Source: Lutjanus erythropterus (taxonomy: Eukaryota > Chordata > Actinopteri > Lutjaniformes > Lutjanidae). From it: a DNA stretch of 64,000 nt. The position numbers were made by a program, and so were the translations under genes. Each line of letters opens with the position of its first letter. Within the stretch, counting starts at the first letter, position 1. This document shows positions 54,432 to 64,000 of the stretch, in pieces. The DNA is taken from NCBI GenBank assembly GCA_020091685.1, contig CM034591.1, forward strand, positions 24,023,312 through 24,087,311. Direction: 5' to 3'. The notes under the pieces are model-generated. The model did not search any database. It was not told the origin of the DNA and saw nothing but the letters and a program-made list of their open reading frames with translations.

Positions 54432-57219
54432 GAGAGGAGTGAGACGGAGGTCTGGTATCAAAGAGTCAGTGATGAAAAACGGTGTGCAGAGTCAGAATAT
54501 TTTCACATCTAACTTGATGAATTAAGGGATTATTTTGACCAAACCAGAGGTGGTGATTGTTGCAACAGTGAAAAGACTAACCAAGACACTTTGACTTTTA
54601 TTTTGTTTCTGTCTGTTGAGTTTGAATGAAGTGCGTTTTTTGAGGACTTAACAAGAAAATTGTTAAGGTTTGGTAAAAGAGAGAAACTTGAATTCACAAG
54701 GTGTACGGTTGTAACTTTCTGATTTATAAGGAAAACAGGTGTAAGAATATTTACTTTCTTGACAGACTATCATTTCTTGAGGTACAAAGTGTCCCTACAA
54801 AACAGGATGGGCGGGGCTAGCTGGTTTACATGTTAACTTCAGACAACATCTCTGCAACACCAAACACAGATGTCAATGACATAACAATTTTTTAAATTTT
54901 TTAATCTAAAATTCTTACGTATTTCATATTTAACATTCCCTCTCATAAAAGTCTTGAAATCAGTATGATTTCAACAAATATCTATTCCTAACAGTAATTA
55001 TTCTTAATTACTGTTCTTAAACGGCAGCCATCTGTGATCATCAATAAGATGACATGCATCATCTCATTGCCTTTATGTGAAGGAAAATAAATCGCTCTAA
55101 ATACTTTGGCCACCAAGACAAGGACAGCCACTTGATCAAACATTTACCTGTTTCTAGGCAAGAACATTAGTATACCCAAATGTTCTCCTTTTCCTTGACA
55201 GGGACATCCGTTTAACCAAACCTCCACCTGTTTCCAGAACTCAATAAAGACCAGGCATGAAAGTGTAGCAGAGCCCCCTGCTCCACTGGATATGACAATA
55301 GGTCTGGTCTGCCAGGGTGCAAAACGCAACAACCTCTGCTCCCAAATTAGACCTACCACTGAGCCCACTGACAATGGGATGCTGAGATGCAATTACCATA
55401 AAAGCTACCACCACCTTTCTGTGTACACCCCACAACACCCCTGACCTCCATCTACCTCCAAAGAATCCTCACCTCGTTTTTCTTCTACCATTTCCCTTGA
55501 ATAGTTCCATTGTGTCCTGCACTTTTGGAGCGCCGTAGGGAGCGGGGATCCCTGAATTTAAATATATTTGATGAAATTTAATGTGAATGAGTGTGGGTGC
55601 ATGTGTCTCTGTCCATGTGTGTTAAGTGTGTGTAATGAGCAGCATGCATTTTCCTTCATCCTGCAGATGCCCGTGTGAGACGTGGTTGACGCCAGCCAAG
55701 TTGAGACGCCCGAGTCCGTTTAAGTCAAAATCCTGCTGGGCTGAGACCTCTCTGATTTAGCACCTTTTTTCTCCCCTTGTAGCCCTCCATCTCTCTTTCT
55801 CTCTCATTATCTTTTTCATTCTCGTCTGATTCTGTCATCCCTTGATCTGTTGGACGCTGCAGGTGCACTCAAGGTTGTGCTGGAAAAGGGGAAGATAATA
55901 GGAAACAAAGTGAACACGTTGGTGGGAGCATAAAGGTGTTGACGTGAGGGAGAAAGAAAACACCACTCAGAAGTAACCTTTAAGCAACATGGTCATTAAC
56001 ACCTCCATTACAAACCATTCGGTATGAGCAGCTCTATTAGTCATTCAGAGCCCACGCTTCTCCTCAAGACAGCCATACATTTTTTTGAACAAGACAGCAG
56101 GATAGTAGAAAAGACCTTTTTGTTTTCTTTAAACAACAATCTGTCATCATCATCGCTACCACCAGCTGGTAAGGCTCCTGCATTAAACTGATCTGCCTGA
56201 ATACATTTACAGAGCAGACTGTGTGCTGCTACGATATGGTGGGTCAAAACGAAAAAGGTGTCCTCTCAAGACAAATGGATTTCTTACACACAGCAACACT
56301 GCTGGACATGCAATACATTAGAAATGACTGAGACAATGTCCTTTCCCGATGGTTGTCTATAGGTGGCAAAAATAACCCCTTATTAAAGGATTTGTGACTA
56401 TTTTTAATAAATTATAATCTGCAAACGAATTGGGGGGAATAAAAAACAATATTCAGTGGGGGTAAAATTCTCCAAATCTACAAATCGTTTTGACTTTCAA
56501 TCCAAAATTTTGATTTAAACATTTATTCCAGCACTGACAAGATAACTGTAGTGATGGTGGAAAGTAAAGGTCATGGTTCTTGGATTTTTTTTTTTTTCTC
56601 TCTGTTTTGGGGTTTTTTTTTGGTGTTGTTTTTTTCTTTGGATGTGCACTGGATACATGCAAGTTGGAGGTCTGGAGAGAAAAATAAATTCTGGGAGATT
56701 CACAATCCTGTTTTTGATTTCAATTATAGAAACTGAAAGCTAATTTTAATCTATTTAGAAGTGACATAGTGACACTCCTACTATTCCGCCCTAAAATATT
56801 ACAGATTCTACTGCATACATCTGAATTTGTAATCATTTGTATTTCCATAAAGTAAAATCTGACTCTATATTCACAGTACTTGTTATCCAAAGTAAGTGAC
56901 AAATAGCTCTTGTTTCTTCATACAATTAAACTCCACATTGCTATTCATCGGCTGACCTCCTTAACCTCATTCCTGTTTAAGCTACAGCATAATTTCAAAT
57001 TTTCAGTGTTTCCCCTCATATTTAGATTTAACGATGAACACATTTTTTTCATCACGCTGATTGAAGCTTAGATGGTTGTTCTCGGTGGAAACTATTTAAA
57101 ATTGGATACACATTTTTTTTCTATGCACAGCCACTTGAAATTCACCTATTAACTGTACTTCAAATGATATAGCCGTTTCATAATTCAAATGGAAAAATCA
57201 AAAAGACAAGGAGTCATTA
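54432..57219. other. non-coding, no gene recognised
   Basis: 55,144-55,460 is GC-richer, with minus frames of 65 and 82 codons that match nothing I know. T runs lie at 56,585-56,598 and 56,612-56,619. No repeat family is recognised with confidence. Confidence 0.38.
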
Positions 57220-57620
57220 ACACCTTTACCAGGTGTAATGGAAAAAGTGATTTGCTAGAGGTCTGAAAATAGGTCCTCTTTCCCTACCTGTAATTATAGC
57301 TTTGAAACATATTATCTTACAGGTATGGCTTCAAAAGTGTCTTCAGCACGGTGCTAACAAGGCCTACTGAAACTCCAAATGAGCAGGCAGGAGCCTTAAT
57401 TACATAGGTGCATATATTACTACATATCAACCCCTGCTGCTCCAATATTAATTATACTGTACAACAGACATTTTCTTCCACCCATTTTCCTCAGGCTTAG
57501 CCCATTACAAAGTTAACTTTCTCCCACTTATTTTGAGACATGTGTAGCATATTTCTAATTCCTCCAATTACAGCATAAAAACCAGAAAATGCAGAGTAGA
57601 AATAAATCAGCATGTCAAAT
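57220..57620. promoter_or_regulatory. candidate conserved non-coding island
   Basis: Repeat-free AT-core-rich block. Words are TACCTGTAATTATAGCTTTG, GAGCCTTAATTACATAGG, CAATATTAATTATACTG, TCTAATTCCTCCAATTACAG and GCATAAAAACC. TAATTA/AATTA cores recur at least five times, as in homeodomain-bound enhancers. Confidence 0.32.
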
Positions 57621-58021
57621 AACCAAACTGTGCACAGTTTACTGGACAAAAACTATCACAAAATAAGAATGTGTTTGACTAATAAGGGAACATTTATGGG
57701 CCAGGATCAATGTAGCAGAGAAAATAAAGTAAGTAAAACATTTTTATAACAGAGCTGTGTTTAACTTTTAAATATGTCTACTCAGAGGACTCTGATATGA
57801 GAATTTAAAAGGTTCTCCCAAGTGTATGTCCTGGTGGACATGTGGATATTGGTGTCACCAGTTCCCGGTGAGGGTAAAATATGACACAGACATCATTGTC
57901 ACAGGTTGAATACCTAACTCAGAATGAGAGGAAAAACGAGAACAAACCAAAACTACTTTCTGGGCAACACAGACACAGAAATTCTATGTTTCCATTTATA
58001 GTAGCAATAATGGATTCAAAC
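57621..58021. other. non-coding, no gene seen
   Basis: Nothing is recognised before the family A element begins. Confidence 0.42.
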
Positions 58022-58401
58022 TAGGGATGCAACTAATGATCATGACGCATTTGAGGCATTTTCTGAGATGTTTTCACTACAAGATCACAATTAGGGCCTC
58101 AACTAACAGTTGTTTTTTATTATTGATCAATATGGCAATCATTTTCTTGATTAATCGATAAGATGTTCGGTTCATAAAATGTCAGAAAATCAGGAAAAGT
58201 GTCGATCCCTGTTTTCAAAGTCCAAGGTGACTAGAAATGCGATACTCACTTAACTGTAATACAGGAACATATTCACTTTTGAGAAGCTCAAATCAGAGAA
58301 TTTGGACACACATTTTTTTCTCAGCACAATAAATCAATTATCGAAACAGTTGCCGATTAATTTAATAGCTGATCAATAATTGATTAATTGTTGCAGCTCT
58401 A
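58022..58401 (+). mobile_element. hAT-like MITE, family A, with doubled left end
   Basis: TAGGGATGCAACTAATGATC (58,022) is a left TIR. Seventy bases later TAGGGCCTCAACTAACAG (58,092) is a second left TIR leading into a full element. Body blocks are ATAAAATGTCAGAAAATCAG, GAAGCTCAAATCAGAGAATT and CGAAACAGTTGCCGATTAAT, closing with TTGTTGCAGCTCTA. The 70-base lead module recurs before the copy at 63.5 kb. Confidence 0.78.
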
Positions 58402-59711
58402 CTAATGTATCAACATAAGAACAAAACCAAGCTACTTTCTGAGCAATGCAGTCTATCTTTTACATTTGTAGTAGTTAAAATAGATTCAGACATAAATCTT
58501 TTTTTTTTGCTATCTCAAATGTGTTGAAATACATAGTAGTAACATTACCATGTACTTCTTTAAAATTCCAAACCAACCACTAAACATACCTTGACAAAGC
58601 AATGATATATGTAACACATTTTGAGCAAATAACTATGTCAAATTCACTCCTTTTCTCCATTTATGTATTCCATCTGGGTGTAATCAATCCAAAACAAATA
58701 ACATATTTTGTTTATGAATACGCCAGCACTTCAAACAAATATGTGACTTTTATAAAGTGTAAGAAAAATTGTGCTGTGTAAATTCAAACACAAACAAGGA
58801 CCACACAAATCCACATGTACGAACGTACACTACACACCTAAATATCTCGAGCAAATATGAGCAAAGTCAATTTCAGCCGGGGTCGTGCATGGTGATGCTC
58901 TCTCTGATATTGTAGTGGTCACGGTCTGTGTGTGTGTGCTGTGGACGGGAGTGGATCCAGCCAGGGGAGTTAGTGCAGGGGTGGAGTTGGGATGGGGGGC
59001 TGCTGGATGGGCCGAGGGTTTCTTTGAAGTCTGGATTCCAATTAAACCCCTGACTGAGTTCTAAGCGCACAAGAAAAATGACTGAGGTACATGACATGGC
59101 CAGGTCCCCTCATCTAGCCAAGCCTTTCCATTTTGGCCCCTTTGTCTCCCTGCAGCTCCTAATATTTATGATCACCCCTCCTGACATAACCCCCACATCA
59201 GGCCTTCAACCACCAGCCCTCACCACCACCACCACCCCGCTAAAGAAAAAAAAAAAAAAACTGGACGGGACTTAAAAACAAGGCTGGCAGAGTGGAGCGT
59301 CAGACCCTGAGGTTTCACTGCTCAATGCAACATAGAGAATACTTGAGAAACATCCACACAGAAAGGGGGAGTAAGATGGGGTCAAAGAGAAAGAGCAAGC
59401 AGAAGAGGTAGAAGACAAAGAAGATGAGGACAGAGACAAAGACATGACCATTAAGGATGAAATACTGGTGAGGCAAATGTAAAACAAAAGATTCACACAT
59501 CCTGTACTGCCTTTACAGCAACACTATCTCCTGGGAATTATGTTTATATACAAATAATTTGCCACAGAAAATACCTTTTTGAGGGAAACATAATGCTGAT
59601 CAAAATACCTTTCTATTAACATAATGAGGAAATATTGCTGATTACTGTACCCGGAAGTCACAAAATACTGAATCTGCAATGTGTGTGACATGAGATGTAT
59701 ATAAAATAAAC
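58402..59711. other. non-coding, no gene seen
   Basis: 58,860-59,220 is GC-richer with overlapping short frames. Nothing is recognised. Confidence 0.4.
59222..59263. repeat. (ACC)5 then poly(A) tract
   Basis: ACCACCACCACCACC is followed by CCGCTAAAG and a 15-base A run. Confidence 0.9.
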
Positions 59712-60063
59712 TGGGGGTCACCAACCTGCAGCTCTGGAGCTGTATGCGGCTTATTTGCCCCTCTCCTGTGGTTTTGACAAAAAGGCTAGAATAACGAGGT
59801 TCTTACATTCTCCACTTTTAAAAATGTTAAGCTTATGTATTTAATTTTAAAAATGTCGCTACAAAAGGAACTAGATTGTGTGTAACAGCCTACAACTAAG
59901 ACTCACACCTTTTCCTCTAAATTGTGCTGATGGTCATAGACTTGAGTATCCCTGGGCTGGCTATGGAAGTCAAATCCCCCCAAAAAAGAATAAAAATAAA
60001 TAATTTGTTGTTTTCTTCTTTGAAGGGCTCTTTTGCTTGTAAAGGCTGCCGGCCCTTGGTCTG
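59712..60063 (+). mobile_element. hAT-like MITE (GGGGGTCACCAACCT end)
   Basis: Left end TGGGGGTCACCAACCTGCAG, then CTCTGGAGCTGTATGCGGCT, GTGCTGATGGTCATAGACTT, AAGGGCTCTTTTGCTTGTAA and right end AAAGGCTGCCGGCCCTTGGT. The left words invert in the right end (ACCAAGGGCCGGCAGCC). This is a common teleost repeat; the family name is not certain. It abuts a family M relic. Confidence 0.65.
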
Positions 60064-60074
60064 AACCTACCCAA

Positions 60075-60347
60075 AATCCCAATATGTCCATACCTTAACC
60101 AAAGCACTTTTGTTGCAGGAGTCTGAATGCAAACCCTGGACTGTGGTGTTTAAGTCTTGTACTTTGCACACTTGCTATCCACCTCAACCACCTTCTCGTG
60201 AAGTCTGCATGTTAATGCAATGTAAATGTATTATTTCAAAGTAACATTGCCTGTGAACACAATCCAGGCAGGAGTAGTGTTTGCCACCATGACATAATTA
60301 TGAAAACAACTTAGTAATATAAAAGTGTGATTTATAGGAAACAGATT
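60075..60347 (-). mobile_element. TIR element, family M, 3'-truncated
   Basis: On the minus strand it begins CTGTTTCCTATAAATCACAC, then AGTTGTTTTCATAATTATGT, CTGCCTGGATTGTGTTCACA, GAGGTGGATAGCAAGTGTGC and CAACAAAAGTGCTTTGGTTA. These follow the copies at 16,621 and 22,861 in order. It stops at the edge of the hAT-like MITE at 59,712-60,063. Confidence 0.6.
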
Positions 60348-61911
60348 TTTTAATGGAGACTTATTTCCCTTTTTCTGCTGTTTAACACATTCCTGTAAGC
60401 ACTTGCTTCCATTTTTGGGAAAAAAATGTAAGTGAGAATTAAAAAATGAACAGATCAAACACAGTTAACACTAGCCTGCATATCACAAGTAGACTAGCCT
60501 ATTAGAGGACACATTTTTACGTCAATAACAAAACAAAATCTTTGCCAAAAACATGTGCTTATTCTTTTCCTACAAGGAAAATGTAGCCATGGCACTGCTG
60601 TAAGATCATCCTGCTTTTGATCAGAATTTCCTAGGAAACACACACAACTAGCACATTTGATCAAAGATTATCATTTTACTTGACAAAGCAATATAACAGC
60701 AGTAATTTGAATCTCAGCAGCTAGCCCTTCCCAGTGAAAAGAGATGTATGGAAAGGGACTCTACCACAATGCCAATTTACCTTAGACAACACCACGTTAC
60801 ACCTTTACAAAACCCAGTATCTGGCTGCTACTCCTCACAGTTTTGTTTTCTCTTGAAAAAGTGATGGTAAAAACAGTGAAGGTGCACCTTAGCTGGGGGA
60901 CATGTTTTTGTTGAAAGCGAATGGAGAGAAATGGTTGATTTCAGAGGTATCAGTCCTGCAAGGCAACCGCAGGCAATTCATACAGTACCTGACACTATGC
61001 CTAAAACACACTGCAGCTTTTCTGTTTTTTATTTCGGCACCTTTCGCACATGAATTCCATTCACTCAAGCACTCTGAACAACACACAGTAGATAACGATA
61101 CATACTCCATAATTCATTCAGCATTGAATTTCATTTCCTTTGCTCTTTCTTTTTTTGAAAAACATACACACTGCACACACCCTCACTCCGTACCACACAG
61201 ACATACAAAGTGCAAAAGTGCATGCATGTATTGTTTCCCTTCGAACTGAGAAGTCAAACATATAACAAGTCAAATACACACACTAAACACACAAACATGC
61301 TCCGGAATAAAATATTGAAAAGTGTCACAGACACCTGGTCAAATGCTCATATGATTCCCAAAGGAGCCACCCTGAATAAACTACTTCCTGCGGGAGAGAG
61401 AAGGAAAAAATGGAGGCAGGGAGCAGGATTTGAGCATAAAGAAGAGGTTTATGTGATGTCTGCTCCGAGCAGAGATGGAGCAGGAGATGGGACGAAGCAG
61501 GAAGGGGTTAAGACCAGGAGCCAGCAACCTTTTATCACACTGGAGGGAGACAGGGAGCTGAGAGGCGCAGAATGGTAAATATTTCAAGATGATAGGTGAC
61601 ATAAACAAAAGGTTTACTCTCATTCCCACTTTTTAAGTTGCAAAATTTGGGGCTGGTAATTCATAACAGCAGTCCTCGCTGACACACTAATACGGCACTG
61701 AAGAATAGGCCCCTGCAAGTCAACACGGGGAAAATGTCTCCCTCATAACCAAGTCTGTTTCCTCTAAAACTCAGCAATCCTGATCACAAACACATTAAGG
61801 TTATTTGCTGAACATCAAGGAAATCAGCATACAGTCAAACTGCAAATATAGGTATTTTTTCTGTAAATATTAATGTGAACAAAAATGACACTATAGAGAG
61901 GTACTGTACAC
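60348..61911. other. non-coding, no gene recognised
   Basis: A 122-codon plus frame (61,210-61,578) runs through purine-rich sequence. It has Lys/Glu/Arg-rich composition, no recognised domain and no good splice pair. A 115-codon frame (60,902-61,249) overlaps its start. Both are more likely chance than genes. Confidence 0.36.
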
Positions 61912-62622
61912 TAGAGCTGTAACCATTAGTTGATTATGAATCTTTTATCCCACTAATATAATTTTAGAATTGTTTGTTGGTTTCTGCATCCCACTATTTC
62001 TCCAATCTACCTTTTTTCCAGTTCCCCCAAAACCTGCTCAAAAAGATGTCCAGGGTCCGGCCAAAGCATACAGTGACTGGTAGTGATGTTTGTATTTTCT
62101 TTGTTTAATTTCTATTGTTAAATAAATACTTGACAGTTTTACTTTTTACTTTGAATCCTTTACTCTGAAATCCGGAATTCTTTATTTTGTAATCTCAAAC
62201 TACTGTCAACCAGAACAACTTTTTCCACAGTAACACAATCTACCGGAAATATTACAGAAGAAGAAGAACAGTTACACTGGGTACATCTCAATTCTCTTAT
62301 TTGAGGTTTCATCACTCCTCAATCCTGAACTGGGAGTTCTTCTAGTTCAATTAATTCCCAACTATTGTGATAACTGATTAATTGGTTTGAGCATTTTTTT
62401 TTTAAGAAAAAAAGGTCAAAGTTGTCTGATTTCAGCTTCTGAAATGTGAATACTTTGTGGTTCCTTTACTCATTTATGACAGATAACTGAATATCTTTGG
62501 CCTGTGGGCAAAACAAGACATTTGAGGACATCACCTGTGGATGCTGATCAACATTTTTCACCATTTTCTGACATTTTATAGACCAGACAATTAATCTACT
62601 ATTTGTAAAATTAAGCAACTAA
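61912..62622 (-). mobile_element. hAT-like MITE, family A, split by a 405-base insertion
   Basis: The first piece 61,912-61,938 (TAGAGCTGTAACCATTAGTT) and the second 62,344-62,622 together make one family A copy. Words in the second are CAATTAATTCCCAACTATTG, TCAGCTTCTGAAATGTGAAT, GGGCAAAACAAGACATTTGA, TTTTCTGACATTTTATAGAC and TTAAGCAACTAAG. The TIR core is in the first piece and the next family block is in the second. Sequence between them is unlike other copies. Confidence 0.68.
61939..62343 (+). other. 405-base insertion with terminal-exon-like layout
   Basis: CTACCTTTTTTCCAG (AG at 62,020-62,021) is a good splice acceptor. It is followed by an open segment reading PPKPAQKDVQGPAKAYSDW and a TAG stop at 62,081-62,083. 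AATAAA lies 38 bases on (62,121-62,126). I do not recognise the peptide. It could be a captured 3' exon, part of an unknown repeat, or chance. No target duplication is clear. Confidence 0.3.
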
Positions 62623-62639
62623 GAATCATGAATCTGTGG

Positions 62640-63200
62640 AGACTCGGCCATTCAAACTTTCTCTGACGTTTTCCTCATTTCATCACATCCCTCCATCTGA
62701 TTGTTAAGTTCTTTCCTCTCCACGTTTGAACTTTTTGAAGAATTTTTTTTAGTTCCTATAAATGAATCCCTTTCCTGTCTGGAGAAAGCCGGGCCTCTTC
62801 CCTGTCAGAGACACAGCACTCGGCCTCTGCTCCATGTCAGAGAGCAGTCTGTCAGTGCGCCTGTGAAAGCCAGATAACCCTTTGATGGAGAGTACCAGTG
62901 GTTATTGTTGTCTGTACCCTCCACCTTCCCTCCAACACATATGAAGATTTATTGAAGGAGAGGGCTGAGCAGCAGGAGCCTGCACTAACATGGCAGGCCA
63001 CGATGGCAACAGGAAAGGAGGCAGGAAGAACAGAGGCAGGAGGGAGACGCACCAGGGGGTGATGGGAACTCCTCTGACCCGCCTGTGGAGGACACAATGC
63101 TCAGGTAGAGCTGGCCGTGATTATCTGGCTGTTGAGGAGGACAAATAATGATGGGACTGCTCTCGCCGCATGTCTTCCTCTCTAACAAAGGACGAGCGGG
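62640..63200. promoter_or_regulatory. candidate conserved non-coding island
   Basis: GC-richer, repeat-free, about 560 bases. It includes CCAGATAACCCTTTGATGG (TCF/LEF-like CTTTGAT), GGTTATTGTTGTCTG (SOX-like), GAAGATTTATTGAAGG, CGTGATTATCTGGC and ACAAATAATGATGGG. Two minus frames (81 and 85 codons) have no recognised domain. Confidence 0.3.
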
Positions 63201-63526
63201 TTTAACAAAAGAAAGCCTAAAAAGAGGCATCTCAAAAATCATAAGGAAAATATAGAAAGCAAAGTTACTTACAATACTGTTAGAATGAGTGTGTGGATCT
63301 ACTTATGTCAGTGCTTGAACAAAATGCAAAATTCTGACATACAAATAGTTGCTGCAATACAAAAAAAATATTTTTCCAACAGTTATAAAATCATAAACCT
63401 AGATTTTCTCTTCCAAACCAGCAGTAATAATCAATCAAAGGCCAAATTACACAGATGATGAGTGCTGGAGGATAATACTGTAGAGTTTGGATGAGGAGGC
63501 CAGATGAAGGAGTGGTGTGTCTAGAA
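63201..63526. other. non-coding, no gene seen
   Basis: AT-rich. Nothing is recognised. Confidence 0.42.
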
Positions 63527-63947
63527 AATCATGATGCATTCGTTGCATGTTTTCACCACAACATCACGATTAGGGCTGCAACTAAAACATTATCATCGTC
63601 ATTAGCAATTAATCTGTCAGTCACTTTATTGATTAATGGATTAGTTGTTTGGGCCATAAAATGTTGGAAAATTGTGAAAAAATGTTGAACAAAATGTGTC
63701 TCCAAAAGCCCAAGATGACGTCTTCAAATGTCTTGTTTTGTCCCCACCCAAAGACGCTCAGTTTACTGTCATGGAGGAGCAAAGAAAACTGGAAAACATT
63801 TATATCCAAAAAGCTGAAATCAAACAATTTGATATTTTTTCTTGAAAAATGTCTCAAAATGATTAATCAATAATGAAAATAATTATTTAATAGCAATCGA
63901 TTTAATAGTTGACACCTAAATGATTAATCGATTAATTGTTGCAATTC
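63527..63947 (+). mobile_element. hAT-like MITE, family A, with lead module
   Basis: The lead module ATCATGATGCATTCGTTGCA...CACCACAACATCACGAT (63,527-63,570) precedes the TIR TAGGGCTGCAACTAAAACA at 63,571. The body holds GGATTAGTTGTTTGGGCCAT, CCCAAGATGACGTCTTCAAA, TGTCTTGTTTTGTCC and GCTCAGTTTACTGTCATGGA. It ends at CGATTAATTGTTGCAATTCT. Frames on both strands across it (63,633-63,873) are incidental. Confidence 0.8.
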
Positions 63948-64000
63948 TGAAAGCAATGATAAAAAGTATATTCTACATAAATAAAATAAGAGCCATTCTT

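Noticed and set aside
61210-61578. 122-codon plus-strand frame
   Set aside because: It lies in purine-rich DNA that favours stop-free Lys/Glu/Arg reading. No domain, and no acceptor at its head.
1-64000. LTR retroelements, endogenous retroviruses, Polinton-like elements
   Set aside because: No long direct terminal repeats, primer-binding-like sites, or capsid, envelope or protease-like frames were noticed.
1-64000. CRISPR arrays, bacterial operons, riboswitches
   Set aside because: No regularly spaced repeat arrays or dense coding. The window is clearly vertebrate-type DNA.

Overview
This window looks like AT-rich, non-coding vertebrate DNA, most likely from a spiny-rayed (perciform-type) teleost fish. 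Three things point there: very dense (CA)n/(TG)n microsatellites, a tRNA-derived SINE of a type I associate with such fish, and many small hAT-type DNA transposon relics with TAGGGCTGCAAC-like ends. I recognise no intact protein-coding gene, rRNA, tRNA gene or CRISPR array in 64 kb. The longest open frames (about 115-126 codons) sit in GC-rich or low-complexity DNA and match no protein I recognise. I read the window as a gene desert or a large intron. I saw no LTR retrovirus-like, Polinton-like or other capsid-bearing element.

Two kinds of sequence alternate. The first kind is repeats. Family A hAT-like MITEs lie at 1, 7.4, 16.3, 19.8, 58.0, 61.9 and 63.5 kb. Other hAT-like elements lie at 14.5, 18.8, 21.7, 39.0, 41.5, 41.9 and 59.7 kb. 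An inverted pair of TIR elements with a SINE inside one lies at 9.3-10.4 kb. A TIR family with a 9-bp target duplication (family M) lies at 16.6, 22.9 and 60.2 kb. Two copies of a tract-rich interspersed repeat (family C) face opposite ways at 18.7 and 25.6 kb. A LINE reverse-transcriptase tail on the minus strand lies at 51.2-51.9 kb. Several of these are nested, so their order of insertion can be read from the sequence. The best case is 21.4-23.8 kb.

The second kind is repeat-free islands of 150-600 bases with higher GC and many homeodomain-type (TAATTA, ATTA), GATA-like and E-box-like words, for example at 4.0, 8.4, 10.7, 11.5, 20.1-21.2, 26.9, 36.3, 44.2, 57.2 and 62.7 kb. They look like the conserved non-coding enhancers found around developmental genes. 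That is inference from composition only, because no alignment could be made.

No convincing new biological system was found. The most informative observations are: (1) the nested stack at 21.4-23.8 kb, whose empty insertion site is preserved in a second copy of the host repeat at 14.1 kb; (2) two separate hAT relics that still carry recognisable BED zinc-finger coding remnants (22.1 and 39.4 kb); (3) a SINE with a 16-bp target duplication inside one arm of an inverted transposon pair; (4) a family A MITE split by a 405-base insertion that has a terminal-exon-like layout (62.0 kb); and (5) a few exon-like open frames that a protein search could settle.
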